Counted from the first letter of the stretch, positions 52,991 to 62,355 are shown. The stretch: 64,000 nucleotides of DNA from Roseovarius dicentrarchi (GCF_003316635.1 NZ_QNQP01000005.1:124001-188000), one strand, 5' to 3'. Translations and numbers: made by a program. Notes: generated from the sequence alone by a model not told the origin.

Positions 52991-54841
52991 TCACGCATCA
53001 GGCTGTATATCCGCAATGCCGCTGCCCGGCTGCGGCGGATCCCAGCGCAGGCTGATCCGTGTGCCGGCCGGCCCGGTGGTGATGTCCAGGGCGGCGTTTA
53101 TCGTGGCCGCGCGGCTGCGGATGTTGGACAGGCCGCGCCCCCCGGCGCGCTGACCATCCGCCATGCCGTTGCCGTTATCGGTGATGGCGATATGATCGCG
53201 GGTGCATTCCATGATGATCGTATCGGCCTGCGCGTGCTTGACGATATTGGTCAACGCTTCCTGCACGATACGCAGCAGCATGACGCTGTGCGCCGGGCTG
53301 GCCGTCAGCCCCGCCGGCGGCTCTTCGATGCGCCAGTCAAACCTGAGGTTGTTGCGCGTCAGCATCGGCTCGATCCGGTTGCGCAAAGAGCCGAGCAGCG
53401 TGGTGACATCGTCCTCTGCATCGATGCTGTCCATGATGATGGCAAGGTCGGCCATGGCGCTGGCAATCGCATTTTCCAGCGTTTCGTCCTGTATGTCGCT
53501 GTTTTCCAGATAGGCCTGCATGTTTATCAACTGCCCGCCCAGCCCGTCATGCAGATCCAGAATGATGCGCTGCCTTTCGGCCTCGATGGCGCGCTCGCGC
53601 TCCATCTTGCGGATGGTTTCGTGGGTGCGGATCAGCTCGCCGGAGCGCAGGGTGACCTCGCTGCTCAGCCGGGCGGCAAAGCGGTCGCTCAGCCGTTGGC
53701 CGATCACCGCCTGACCCACCACATGCGTAAAGGCGACGCACATGAACGCGATGGGGGCAAACTGAATCGTCTCGATCGTTCTGACCGGGGTCACGCCGAC
53801 CAGCTCCAGCCAGTACAGCGCCAGCAGCGCCGACCCGGTCGCCATGGGCAGCAGCATCACGTAATCCTCGCTGTTGCGGTCGCGGCGCGGGGGCGCCATC
53901 AGCCCGGCCGTGGCAAGGGTCAGAAACACCAGATCCACCATCGAAATGGCAAGCTGGCACAGCCGCCAGATTTCGGCGGGCAGGACAAACAGCAGGCCCG
54001 CGCCCAGTATGATCGCGGCAAGCCATGCCGCCTCAAGCCCCGACGGCCGGCGCCCGACATGCAACGCCAGAAACCGGCAGAACGCGAAAATCGCAAGATG
54101 CGCCGCCGTGGTCCACACGGCGATCCATGTCATCAGCGGAAGGAATGGCACGATAAACACGCCGCCCAGCAGCACAATGGCCGCCGCGGCACATGCCGCC
54201 GCCAGATACCGGTAGGTGCCGGTGCGCGTCTCGGGGCGCATATCCAGCCCGACAAAGGCGATGACACCGAAAATGCACAGGCCAAAGGCGATCCGCTGCA
54301 TACCGATACGCAGGATCATCACCAGATTGCTGCGAAACAGCAGCGTATCATGCGCCCCGATCAACACGGGCGCCAGCCGGATTTCGCGCGGCGGCAGCGC
54401 CGAAAGGGTAATGACAAGCGTCTGCATGTCAGCATCCGTCAGCACCGGCCCCGGCACCAGCGCCAGCACGGGCCGCGACCAGCCCTGCCTGCCGGGGTCA
54501 AGCGGCGGCGACAGCGGCGTGTTCCCGATCCGCAGCGCATAGCTGTCAGACATGCGCTGGATCAAGACCGCCTTCAGGTCGCCCTCCAGCGTGCCGCGCG
54601 CCACCTCCAGCCGGTACTCCACCGGACCGTCCCCACGGCTGAGCCGGTCCGGCAACGTGACGGTGGTGCAGTCATTCGTGCCCGCCCGGCACCGCTGGGC
54701 GGTGTCATGCCGCACGACGCCCTCCAGATCCGGTAACGGGCCGATCGTGCCGATCAGCGCCGCCAGAAGCGATACCAGAACCGCGCTTGCCAGAAACCGC
54801 AATGCCGCGCTTTGCCGTAATGTTGCCAGAGCTGCCGTCAA
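52991..54841 (-). CDS. Sensor histidine kinase, seven-helix (7TMR-DISM-like) with NarX-type kinase core
   Basis: A 616-residue protein. An N-terminal helix (about 14-34) is followed by a periplasmic region with one Cys pair (C51, C58), then seven hydrophobic segments between about 180 and 380. A short coiled coil (TIRKMERERAIEAERQR) leads to a HisKA_3 dimerisation domain with H431 in ILDLHDGLGGQLIN. The ATPase motifs are EALTNIVKHAQA, ITDNGNGM and GRGLSNIRSRA. The layout fits carbohydrate- or stress-responsive 7TMR-DISM kinases. Its start overlaps the response-regulator gene by 4 bp, so the two form a dedicated pair. Confidence 0.85.
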   Translation of the reverse strand: MTAALATLRQSAALRFLASAVLVSLLAALIGTIGPLPDLEGVVRHDTAQRCRAGTNDCTTVTLPDRLSRGDGPVEYRLEVARGTLEGDLKAVLIQRMSDSYALRIGNTPLSPPLDPGRQGWSRPVLALVPGPVLTDADMQTLVITLSALPPREIRLAPVLIGAHDTLLFRSNLVMILRIGMQRIAFGLCIFGVIAFVGLDMRPETRTGTYRYLAAACAAAAIVLLGGVFIVPFLPLMTWIAVWTTAAHLAIFAFCRFLALHVGRRPSGLEAAWLAAIILGAGLLFVLPAEIWRLCQLAISMVDLVFLTLATAGLMAPPRRDRNSEDYVMLLPMATGSALLALYWLELVGVTPVRTIETIQFAPIAFMCVAFTHVVGQAVIGQRLSDRFAARLSSEVTLRSGELIRTHETIRKMERERAIEAERQRIILDLHDGLGGQLINMQAYLENSDIQDETLENAIASAMADLAIIMDSIDAEDDVTTLLGSLRNRIEPMLTRNNLRFDWRIEEPPAGLTASPAHSVMLLRIVQEALTNIVKHAQADTIIMECTRDHIAITDNGNGMADGQRAGGRGLSNIRSRAATINAALDITTGPAGTRISLRWDPPQPGSGIADIQPDA

Positions 54842-55488
54842 AGCAGGCCGATCCGCCCGGCGCGGGCAATCGCCTGCGTGTTCGATTCAACCTGCAATTT
54901 GCGATAGATGCGGTTCACATGCGTTCCGACCGTGCCGACGGAAATGCCCAGCCGCTCGCCCACCTCCTGGCGCTTGTACCCCTTGGCCAGCAGACGCAGA
55001 ACTTCGGTTTCGCGGTCCGTCAGCTCAAGGATGCCGCTGACATCCTCGGATTGCCCGGCCAGCGCGACAAGCCCCAGAAGGTGGCGCGCGATCTTGGGCG
55101 ATATGGGCGAGCCGCCGGCAAGCACGCTGCGGACCGAACTGCCGATATATTCCAGATTTGACGATTTGAGGATGTAGCCCTTGGCGCCCGCGCGGATCGC
55201 CTCGACAACGCGCGCCTCGTCGCCGAAAACGCTGAAAACCATGCTTTCGCAAATCCAGTCCGCCGTGGCGGCCGCGCGGATCAACTCGACCCCGCTGCCA
55301 TCGGGAAGCCCCAGATCCGTCAGCAGGAAATCGGGCCGCTCGCGGGCCAGCATCGACAGCCCCTGCGCCAGTGTTGCCGCGCTGCCGGCCAGTTCAAGAC
55401 CGGGTGTCATCCTGATCGCCTGCGCCAGACGGGTGGCCGTTTCGGTGATGTCCTCCACCACAAGCACGCGCGCTGTTTTCTCGGTCAT
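54838..55488 (-). CDS. NarL/FixJ-family response regulator
   Basis: A 216-residue regulator. The receiver domain has phospho-Asp D58 (FLLTDLGLPDG) and the conserved Lys in GYILKSS. The C-terminal LuxR-type helix-turn-helix (about 150-216) reads LTDRETEVLRLLAKGYKRQEVGERLGISVGTVGTHVNRIYRKL. It is the first gene of the two-gene unit with the sensor kinase. It is divergent, across a 351-bp gap, from the detoxification cluster starting with a GST. Control of that cluster is inferred from position and from matching palindromes. Confidence 0.88.
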   Translation of the reverse strand: MTEKTARVLVVEDITETATRLAQAIRMTPGLELAGSAATLAQGLSMLARERPDFLLTDLGLPDGSGVELIRAAATADWICESMVFSVFGDEARVVEAIRAGAKGYILKSSNLEYIGSSVRSVLAGGSPISPKIARHLLGLVALAGQSEDVSGILELTDRETEVLRLLAKGYKRQEVGERLGISVGTVGTHVNRIYRKLQVESNTQAIARAGRIGLL

Positions 55489-55839
55489 CTAAGCTCCAGC
55501 CGGACGTGATGGGGAATGATAATCAGTGCTGTTACCTACCGGATTTGCCGCACGCAGACCCCCGCGCCCGCACAAACCATGTCCGCGAAAAATGATCCGC
55601 CGAAAGAAAATTCCAATCAAGCGCTAATTGCCCAAGGTCAACAGATCCATAATTCCGCCCCCACGGCAGCCCCCCGCGATGCGTCCACACCGCCGGGCCG
55701 CATCCCGCACCCGCGTCAGGAACCTTTCGCCTGCAGGAAGGTTGACATGAGGCAAGCGGCTGGTCCCTTGCACGGAATTTGGCGCCGCACGCGCCTCATG
55801 GCCCGCGGCGCAATGATTATCAGACAAGGAGCTTTGATT
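55489..55839. promoter_or_regulatory. Divergent control region between the NarL-type regulator and the GST gene
   Basis: A 351-bp gap without a convincing gene. Near its left end is AATGATAATCAG (55515-55526), and near its right end AATGATTATCAG (55812-55823). They are the same 12-mer except for the central base, each containing the 9-bp palindrome TGATnATCA. One lies 27 bp from the regulator start and the other 17 bp upstream of the GST ATG, just before its AAGGAG. The core also resembles part of the classical Fur box, so an iron regulator is the alternative. Confidence 0.5.
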
Positions 55840-56466
55840 ATGACGACGCTTTATACGATGCCCGACACCTGCTCGCTCTCGCCCAATATTGCCGTGGCGT
55901 GGCTGGGCGCGCCGGTTGATGTCAAGACGATACCCTACGGCGACCACAAAAAAGACGCCTATCTGGCGATCAACCCCAAGGGCAAGGTGCCGTCGCTTCA
56001 GTTTGACGATGGCACCGTCCTGACCGAAGCCGCCGCAATTCTTGAATGGCTGGGCGCCGCGCATGGCAGCGGCGGGTTTGGCCGCGACACCGAACTGGGC
56101 CGCAAGGAGGCCGAGGCGCTGTCTTACATGACGTCCGAAGTGCATGCGACATATGGCGGCCATTTCGGCCCGCAGAATTTTGCCGAAACGGATGACGCGG
56201 TGGAGCAGGTCAAGCGCAAGACATACGAGACGCTGGCCGGACATTACCGCCGCCTTGACGACACGCTTGGCCAAAGCGACGGGGACTGGTATCTGGGCAA
56301 ACGGTCCTTCGCGGACACGTTCCTCTATGTGCTGTCGCGTTGGATTGAACAGACGCCGCTGTCGATTGACGACTATCCCGCGCTCAAGCAGCACCGCGCT
56401 ATGATGGAGGCGAATGAGGGCGTGAAAACCGCGCTCAAACGTCAGGATATGGAACCGATCGGGTGA
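55840..56466 (+). CDS. Glutathione S-transferase family protein
   Basis: A 208-residue cytosolic GST. ATG 55840 has AAGGAG 8 nt upstream. The N-terminal thioredoxin-like domain includes TMPDTCSLSPNIAVAWLG (a Ser/Cys region where bacterial GSTs place the catalytic residue), the cis-Pro motif NPKGKVPSLQFDDGTVLTEAAAILEWL, and an all-helical C-terminal domain (SFADTFLYVLSRW). It conjugates glutathione to electrophiles or reduces quinone adducts. It is the first gene of the cluster and is followed by its own terminator. Confidence 0.9.
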   Translation: MTTLYTMPDTCSLSPNIAVAWLGAPVDVKTIPYGDHKKDAYLAINPKGKVPSLQFDDGTVLTEAAAILEWLGAAHGSGGFGRDTELGRKEAEALSYMTSEVHATYGGHFGPQNFAETDDAVEQVKRKTYETLAGHYRRLDDTLGQSDGDWYLGKRSFADTFLYVLSRWIEQTPLSIDDYPALKQHRAMMEANEGVKTALKRQDMEPIG

Positions 56467-56597
56467 ACCTGCCCACGCGCAGAGGCGGATGATGCACCTG
56501 CCCGCGGCGCCGACGGCGCCCGGTCTGCCTGACCCCCGGCAGCGCGCGGGCGGCCAGACGGTCACCGTCAGCCGAAACATCATGCCGGATACCATTC

Positions 56598-56636
56598 AGC
56601 CGCAGGCCATTTTCATGGTCTGCGGCTTTGATTTTG
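56598..56636 (+). terminator. Terminator after the GST gene
   Basis: A 13-bp stem (56598-56610 with 56615-56627) containing one G-T pair and a TTTC loop is followed by a T-rich TTGATTTT. The GST is therefore largely monocistronic. Confidence 0.78.
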
Positions 56637-56680
56637 CCAGCCCGCGACCGGCTGTCACAGATCCACCCCAACGCGCCGAT

Positions 56681-56730
56681 TATTGCATCAGTCGCAATAG
56701 TAAATGCAACATTATGCCTGTTCCGGCATA
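56681..56730. promoter_or_regulatory. Dyad-rich upstream region of the isochorismatase-hydrolase gene
   Basis: Two perfect short dyads lie in the second half of the 371-bp gap after GST: TATTGC-N7-GCAATA (56681-56699) and TATGCC-N6-GGCATA (56713-56730). TTGCAT and ATGCAA also face each other at 56683 and 56704. This AT-rich patch is the likely promoter/operator for the downstream operon; no regulator is assigned. The first half of the gap holds only the GST terminator. Confidence 0.42.
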
Positions 56731-56837
56731 TGAACCCCTGTTCTATGTTCATCAGCACGCAAGCCCAGCCTCATGCACCCGGTTTTATTTCGGGCCGCCT
56801 GGGGCGATTTCATCCACCCTCTCCAAGGAGAATTGCC

Positions 56838-57620
56838 ATGACGACCCTTAGAAAAACCTTCCTCGCGCTGACCGCAGGCGCCGCGATGCTGCTTCAGCCA
56901 GCCGCGTTCACAACAGCGGCCAACGCGCAAGAGGCCAGCGCGACCCTGCATCTGGACGGGCTGTCCAGAACACCGACCGAGGCGGCGAACAACGCGCTGT
57001 TCGATCCCAATGATGCGGTCCTGCTGCTGCTGGATCACCAGACGGGCCTGTTCCAGACCGTCAACGACATCAGCATCGAAGAGCTGCGCCGCAACACCGT
57101 GGCCCTGGCCAAGATCGCCGAGCAGGCAAACATCCCGATCATCTACACCGCGTCCGAGCCTGACGGCTCCAACGGGCCGATCATGGACGAGCTGCCCGCA
57201 GCGATGCCCAGCGCGCAATATGTCGCGCGCAAAGGCGAGGTCAGCTCGTGGGACAACGCCGATTTTGTTGCCGCTGTCGAGGCGACAGGCCGCAAGACGC
57301 TGGTCATCGCCGGCGTCTGGACCAGCGTTTGCGTCGCGTTCCCCGCGCTTCAGGCCAATGCCGAAGGTTATGACGTATTCGTCGTGATGGATGCCTCGGG
57401 CGACGTGAGCAAAATGGCGTCTGACGCGGCAATGACCCGCATGGCCGCCCAAGGCATCGTGCCGGTCACCACAAACACCATCCTCAGCGAAACGCACCGC
57501 ACCTGGAACCGCCCCGACGCCGCCGAGTGGGGCAAGCTCTATGGCGAAGTGTCGCCCGGCTACCACGCCGTCACCGAAAGCTTCAACCGCGCACAGGAAG
57601 CGGCCAAATCGGCTGAATAA
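56838..57620 (+). CDS. Exported isochorismatase-family cysteine hydrolase
   Basis: A 260-residue protein. ATG 56838 has AAGGAG upstream, and residues 1-30 are a Sec signal ending ANA. The isochorismatase/nicotinamidase fold shows the catalytic triad D66 (LLLLDHQTG), K132 (ARKGEVSSW) and C165 (GVWTSVCVAF). YcaC-like proteins have this layout but are usually cytoplasmic; export to the periplasm is less common. The substrate is unknown, probably an amide or related small molecule. Confidence 0.85.
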   Translation: MTTLRKTFLALTAGAAMLLQPAAFTTAANAQEASATLHLDGLSRTPTEAANNALFDPNDAVLLLLDHQTGLFQTVNDISIEELRRNTVALAKIAEQANIPIIYTASEPDGSNGPIMDELPAAMPSAQYVARKGEVSSWDNADFVAAVEATGRKTLVIAGVWTSVCVAFPALQANAEGYDVFVVMDASGDVSKMASDAAMTRMAAQGIVPVTTNTILSETHRTWNRPDAAEWGKLYGEVSPGYHAVTESFNRAQEAAKSAE

Positions 57621-57699
57621 GCCCCGGCAGCTATCTGCATGACGAAGGTGGTCGCGCATTCGGCGCGGCCACCAAACACCCCCGGAACAGGAGGATACG

Positions 57700-59517
57700 A
57701 TGCTGAATTTCAAGAATACCGCCCTGCGCAGCGTGGCCCTGAGCGCCCTGATCGCCAGCGCGCCTGCCCTGGCGCAGGACCAGCAGGCTGCCGACCTGAT
57801 CGTGATGAACGCAGGCACAGTCTTTACCGGCGGCGCCGCGCAATCGGGTGTCACCGCCTTTGCCGTGCGCGATGGAACATTCGCGCACATCGGCAGCGAC
57901 GCCGATATCGAGGCGTATCGCGGCGATGATACCCAAGTTATCGACGCGGCTGGCCGCACGGTCATTCCCGGCCTGAACGATTCGCATTCCCACCAGATCC
58001 GCGGCGGTCGGTTCTACAATCTGGAAACGCGCTGGGACGGTATCCCGACGCTGGCCGCCGCGCTGGACCTGATCCGCACCGAAGCTGCCCGCGTGCCGGA
58101 CGGCGAATGGGTCCGCGTGATCGGCGGCTGGTCCCCCTACCAGTTCGAGGAAAACCGCATGCCCACCGTCGAGGAGCTGAACGAGGCCGCCCCCGATACG
58201 CCGGTTTTTGTCCTGTTCCTTTATAGCCAAGGCTTCCTCAATCAGGCCGGTGTCGAGGCGCTGGGGTACACGCCCGAGACCGCGACGGCCGACGGCAGCC
58301 GCATCGAATTTCTGGACGGCGGCGGCGCGATCCTGCACGCCGAGCCGAACCCCTCGATCCTTTACAAGACCATCGGCGCGCTGCCGCAGCTGTCCGAAGA
58401 GGATATGGTCAACTCGACCAAGCAGTATTACCGCGAGTTGAACCGTCTTGGCCTGACATCGTCGGTCGATGCCGGGGGCGGCGGGCATGTCTTCCCCGAG
58501 AATTACACCGGCTCGAAAAACATCGCCACCAATGACGGGCTGCCCCTGCGGATGAACTACTATCTGTTCGCGCAGCAGGGCGGCAAGGAGGCCGAGGATT
58601 TCGCCGAATGGATCGCAAATAACGAGGTTGGCGTGAACGAAGACGTGCATCTGGAGCATGGCTACGAGCTGGACGGCGCGGGCGAATTTCTGGTCCACAG
58701 CGTCGGCGATTGGGAAAACTTCATGGCCCCCGCCCCCGATCTGGCCGAGCGCGAGGCGAACGGTCAGGATCCGCGCGGCGACCTGCACGAGGTCACGACG
58801 ATGCTGGTCGAGGCCGGCTGGCCCCTGCGCCAGCACGCGACCTATGGCGACAGCATCGCGCTGATCATGGACGTGTTCGAGCAGGTGGCCGAGGAGCAGG
58901 GCAAATTCGCCCCCCGCTGGGCCATTGACCACGCCGAAACCGTCCGCGAGACCGAGCTGGAGCGCATCAAGGCGCTGGGCGGCGGCATCGCCATTCAGGA
59001 CCGCATGGCCTTTGCCGGGGAATACTTCGTCGACCGCTACGGCGCCGACGCGGCCAAGGCTGCGCCCCCCGTGCGCCAAATGCTGGATATGGGCATCCCC
59101 GTCGGCGCCGGCACGGACGGCACCCGCGTCAGCAGCTACAACCCCTGGCCATCTCTCTACTGGCTGGTCACGGGCAAGACTGTTGGCGGTCTGCAACTTT
59201 GGGATGATGCCAACAAGCTGACCCGCGAGGAGGCGCTGAGCCTCTTCACCTCGGGCAGCGCGTGGTTCTCGCAGGAAGAGGACGTGAAGGGCAAGATCGC
59301 GGAAGGCATGTATGCCGATTTCGCGATCCTGTCGGGCGATTATTTCACCATCCCCGAGGAGGATATCCTGTCGCTTGAATCCGTGCTGACCGTGACAGGC
59401 GGCAATGTCGTTTATGCGGCGGACAGCTTTGCCGATCACGCGCCCGAGGCGCTGCCCGCTGTCAGCCCCGACTGGTCGCCGGTGGTGAGCTATCAGGACG
59501 CACTGGCCGCCCGCTAG
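57700..59517 (+). CDS. Exported amidohydrolase, YtcJ type (amidohydrolase 3 family)
   Basis: A 605-residue protein with a Sec signal (residues 1-25, ending PALAQ). A composite beta domain (ADLIVMNAGTVFTGG) precedes a TIM barrel. Metal-binding elements are visible: NDSHSHQIRGG (H-x-H), the LRQHATYGD and WAIDHAET histidines, and the catalytic Asp in GAGTDGTRVSSYNPW. The family hydrolyses amide or imide bonds; the specific substrate is unknown. It lies 79 bp after the isochorismatase-like hydrolase, and the two exported hydrolases may act in sequence. Confidence 0.88.
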   Translation: MLNFKNTALRSVALSALIASAPALAQDQQAADLIVMNAGTVFTGGAAQSGVTAFAVRDGTFAHIGSDADIEAYRGDDTQVIDAAGRTVIPGLNDSHSHQIRGGRFYNLETRWDGIPTLAAALDLIRTEAARVPDGEWVRVIGGWSPYQFEENRMPTVEELNEAAPDTPVFVLFLYSQGFLNQAGVEALGYTPETATADGSRIEFLDGGGAILHAEPNPSILYKTIGALPQLSEEDMVNSTKQYYRELNRLGLTSSVDAGGGGHVFPENYTGSKNIATNDGLPLRMNYYLFAQQGGKEAEDFAEWIANNEVGVNEDVHLEHGYELDGAGEFLVHSVGDWENFMAPAPDLAEREANGQDPRGDLHEVTTMLVEAGWPLRQHATYGDSIALIMDVFEQVAEEQGKFAPRWAIDHAETVRETELERIKALGGGIAIQDRMAFAGEYFVDRYGADAAKAAPPVRQMLDMGIPVGAGTDGTRVSSYNPWPSLYWLVTGKTVGGLQLWDDANKLTREEALSLFTSGSAWFSQEEDVKGKIAEGMYADFAILSGDYFTIPEEDILSLESVLTVTGGNVVYAADSFADHAPEALPAVSPDWSPVVSYQDALAAR

Positions 59518-59598
59518 GTCAAGCAACATCCGCCGCGCCGATTACGGCGCGGCGGCCCCCATCCAATGCCGAAACCGGCCCAGGTAGGAGAATACATC

Positions 59599-60528
59599 AT
59601 GGCAACGTCCAATTCCGGCGCGATTCCCGGCCTTCATCACGTCACGGCCATTTCCGGCCCGCCGCAATCCAACCTCGATTTCTGGGTCGGCATGCTGGGC
59701 CAGCGTCTGGTCAAGCGCACGGTGAATTTCGACGATCCGGGCACCTATCACCTCTATTACGGTGACGCGGATGCGGCGCCCGGTTCGATCATGACGTTCT
59801 TTCCGTTTGTCGATGCAGGGCCGGGACGCGCGGGCGCCGGGATGGCATCGGCCGTTGCCTACGCGGTGCCGGATCTGGACGCGCGCATGATGGCGCTGGC
59901 CGAAGCCGCCGTCGATTTCGAAGGCCCGTTCGAACGGTTCGGCGAGCGCGCCATCGCGCTGCGCGATCCCGATGGCTTGCGCATCGAGTTGATCGAGGGC
60001 GGCGCGCGCGACGAGGGGTTCCATTCGGTCACGCTGTGGCTAAGCGACCCGGCCCCAACCGCCAGCGTGCTTGAGGCGATGGGATATGCCCGCGAGGCGA
60101 GCGAGGACACCGCAACCGGCGGCACCGGCGGGACGGAGACGCGGCTGCGCTATCGCTCCAACGATCCCGAGCGTGGCTCGGCCGTGGATCTGATGACCTC
60201 GGACGCGCCCTCGATCGGGCGGCCCGGTGCCGGGACCATTCACCACGTCGCATTCCGTGCGCGGGACGCGGGCGAACAGCTGGAGTGGCGCAAGCGGCTG
60301 GCCGCCATCGGCATGCAGGTGACGCCAGTGATCGACCGGCAGTATTTCGACGCGATCTACTTCCACACCCCCGGCGGCATCCTGTTCGAGATCGCGACCG
60401 ATCCACCGGGCTTTGCGGTGGACGAGGATCCGGCGCATCTGGGCGAGGCGCTGAAACTGCCCGAGAAATACGAGGCGCACCGAACCCGTATCGAGCAGGT
60501 ATTGCCGCAGATCCGGGTGCCGTCATGA
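59599..60528 (+). CDS. Ring-cleaving dioxygenase / VOC-family protein (MhqO-like)
   Basis: A 309-residue double-VOC protein. ATG 59599 is preceded by GTAGGAG. Module 1 starts IPGLHHVTAISGPPQSNLDFWVGMLGQRLVKRTVNFDDP; module 2 has GTIHHVAFRARD. The metal ligands expected for extradiol dioxygenases are the His of LHHVT, the His of IHHVAF and a Glu near GGILFEIATDPPGF. B. subtilis MhqO, of the same build, is induced by hydroquinones. Its stop overlaps the esterase start by ATGA, reproducing the MhqO-MhqD gene partnership. Confidence 0.88.
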   Translation: MATSNSGAIPGLHHVTAISGPPQSNLDFWVGMLGQRLVKRTVNFDDPGTYHLYYGDADAAPGSIMTFFPFVDAGPGRAGAGMASAVAYAVPDLDARMMALAEAAVDFEGPFERFGERAIALRDPDGLRIELIEGGARDEGFHSVTLWLSDPAPTASVLEAMGYAREASEDTATGGTGGTETRLRYRSNDPERGSAVDLMTSDAPSIGRPGAGTIHHVAFRARDAGEQLEWRKRLAAIGMQVTPVIDRQYFDAIYFHTPGGILFEIATDPPGFAVDEDPAHLGEALKLPEKYEAHRTRIEQVLPQIRVPS

Positions 60529-61229
60529 GCGCCGGGATCGCACCGCGCACCGGCGGCAATGGTCCGCATGCCAGGCAGCGGCTGGCCATCGCCGGCGCCC
60601 CGCTCAGCCGCGCGCGGCTGGCTGTCATCATGCTGCACGGGCGCGGCGGCGCGCCCGAGGACATGATCGGCCTGGCCGAGCATCTGGCCCTGCCGGACCT
60701 CGCGGTGCTGGCACCGCAGGCGGCGGGCCGTTCGTGGTGGCCGGATTCGTTCCTCGCCCCGCTCAGCGCGAACGAGCCGGGGCTGGGCAGCGGGCTGAGC
60801 GTCGTCGAGGCGTTGTTGGGCGATCTGGCATCCGAAGGTTTCGGCCCCGAACGGACCGTGCTGGCCGGCTTCAGCCAGGGCGCGTGCCTGGCCGTCGAGG
60901 CGGCGGCGCGGTTTGCGCGGCCCTTCCGCGCCGTCGCCGCCCTGTCGGGCGGGCTGGTCGGCACCGCCGAGGCCAGCGGCGCGCCGCAGGATGATCTGTA
61001 CGGGCGCCCTGCCAAACGGTTCGACTATGACGGCCGGCTGGACGGCGTGCCGGTGCTGCTGGGCTGCCACGAGCGTGACCCGCACATCCCGCTGGCGCGC
61101 GTGCGCGAAAGCGACCGGGTGCTGGGCGCGATGGGCGCGGCGGTTGACACGGTTGTCATTCCCGGCGCCGGTCATGGTATCATCGCCGAAGAGGCCGCGT
61201 GGCTGCGCAAGCATCTGAACGCCGCATGA
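60525..61229 (+). CDS. Alpha/beta-hydrolase, carboxylesterase/phospholipase family (MhqD-like)
   Basis: A 234-residue esterase. LHGRGGAPEDM forms the oxyanion region and GFSQGACLAVE carries the nucleophilic Ser. The acidic residue is in ERDPHIPLARV and the catalytic His in PGAGHGI. The family (YpfH/MhqD/Apt type) hydrolyses short acyl or thioester bonds. The 4-bp overlap with the MhqO-like dioxygenase gene implies coupled translation and a joint pathway. Confidence 0.87.
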   Translation: MSAGIAPRTGGNGPHARQRLAIAGAPLSRARLAVIMLHGRGGAPEDMIGLAEHLALPDLAVLAPQAAGRSWWPDSFLAPLSANEPGLGSGLSVVEALLGDLASEGFGPERTVLAGFSQGACLAVEAAARFARPFRAVAALSGGLVGTAEASGAPQDDLYGRPAKRFDYDGRLDGVPVLLGCHERDPHIPLARVRESDRVLGAMGAAVDTVVIPGAGHGIIAEEAAWLRKHLNAA

Positions 61230-61317
61230 CAAAAGCGGCGGCGCGCGCCGCGCGCCGCCAAATCAACGGACCTGCGGACATCCGCATGTCCCGCACCAAC
61301 CAGAGAGGACAAACACC

Positions 61318-62295
61318 ATGAGCTGGAGCCCCTGCCCCGATCCCATCCCCGGTGACCGCGCCACCGTGGACGCCATCGAAACCCTGATCGTGCCCCGCGC
61401 CGTCGACCTTGGCGAAATGGAAGTGCGCCGCGCGCTGCCATCCAAGAAACGCCAGATGGTCGGTCCGTTCATTTTCTTCGACCAGATGGGACCGGCCGAA
61501 TTCCTGACGAATGAAGGGATCGACGTGCGGCCCCATCCGCATATCAACCTTGCCACGCTGACCTATCTTTTCGAGGGGCAAATTCATCACCGCGATTCCC
61601 TCGGCACCGATATGGCGATCGAGCCGGGCGCGGTGAACTGGATGAAGGCGGGCAAGGGCATTGTCCATTCCGAACGCACCGCGCCGGAACGGCTGAAAAC
61701 CGGCCAGCGCCTGTTCGGCCTGCAAACCTGGATGGCCCTGCCCGAGAATGAGGAGGAATCCGATGCCGAATTCATGCATCACGGCAAGACGGATCTGCCC
61801 ACTGTCGAGGCCGAGGGCCTGACCGCCCGGCTGATCGCAGGCTCGGCCTTTGGCGCCTCCTCACCGCTCAGGACCGCGTCCGATACGCTTTATGCCGATG
61901 TTACACTGGCCCCCGGCGCCCGCGCGCCGATTGCCGCAAACACCGAAGAACGCGCGATTTACACCATCAAGGGAAATATCGACGTGGCCGGCGACACGTT
62001 CAAACCCGGCGAGCTGCTGGTGCTGCGACCGGGGGACGAAATCACCGTCAAGGCGCTGTCCGATGGCACCGGCGATCACGCCCGTTTCATGCTGTTCGGC
62101 GGCGCGCCGATGGAGGGGCCGCGCTATATCTGGTGGAACTTCGTGTCGTCGCGCCCCGAGCGCATCGAGCAGGCCAAGGAAGAATGGGCGCGCGGCCAGT
62201 TCGAAACCGTGCCGGGCGACGAGGCGGATTTCATCCCCCTCCCCGAGGATCAGCGCGAGGTCATGCGCGCCGAGGGCGGGGTTCATTACCCGTGA
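61318..62295 (+). CDS. Pirin family protein
   Basis: A 325-residue bicupin. The N-terminal cupin shows the metal site of pirins: RPHPHINLATLTYLFEG gives two His, IHHRDSLG another, and a Glu follows near HSERT. The Pirin_C domain is present (GDTFKPGELLVLRPGDEI, GGAPMEGPRYIWWNFVSS). Some pirins open flavonols as quercetin dioxygenases; others sense redox state. Its place beside a ring-cleaving dioxygenase favours an enzymatic or protective role against quinones. The first ~20 residues are not conserved in pirins. Confidence 0.92.
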   Translation: MSWSPCPDPIPGDRATVDAIETLIVPRAVDLGEMEVRRALPSKKRQMVGPFIFFDQMGPAEFLTNEGIDVRPHPHINLATLTYLFEGQIHHRDSLGTDMAIEPGAVNWMKAGKGIVHSERTAPERLKTGQRLFGLQTWMALPENEEESDAEFMHHGKTDLPTVEAEGLTARLIAGSAFGASSPLRTASDTLYADVTLAPGARAPIAANTEERAIYTIKGNIDVAGDTFKPGELLVLRPGDEITVKALSDGTGDHARFMLFGGAPMEGPRYIWWNFVSSRPERIEQAKEEWARGQFETVPGDEADFIPLPEDQREVMRAEGGVHYP

Positions 62296-62355
62296 CACCG
62301 CGCCATGCCCCACGACCTTTTGCAACCAACGCATAACCCGGAAGGAGTATCCCTT

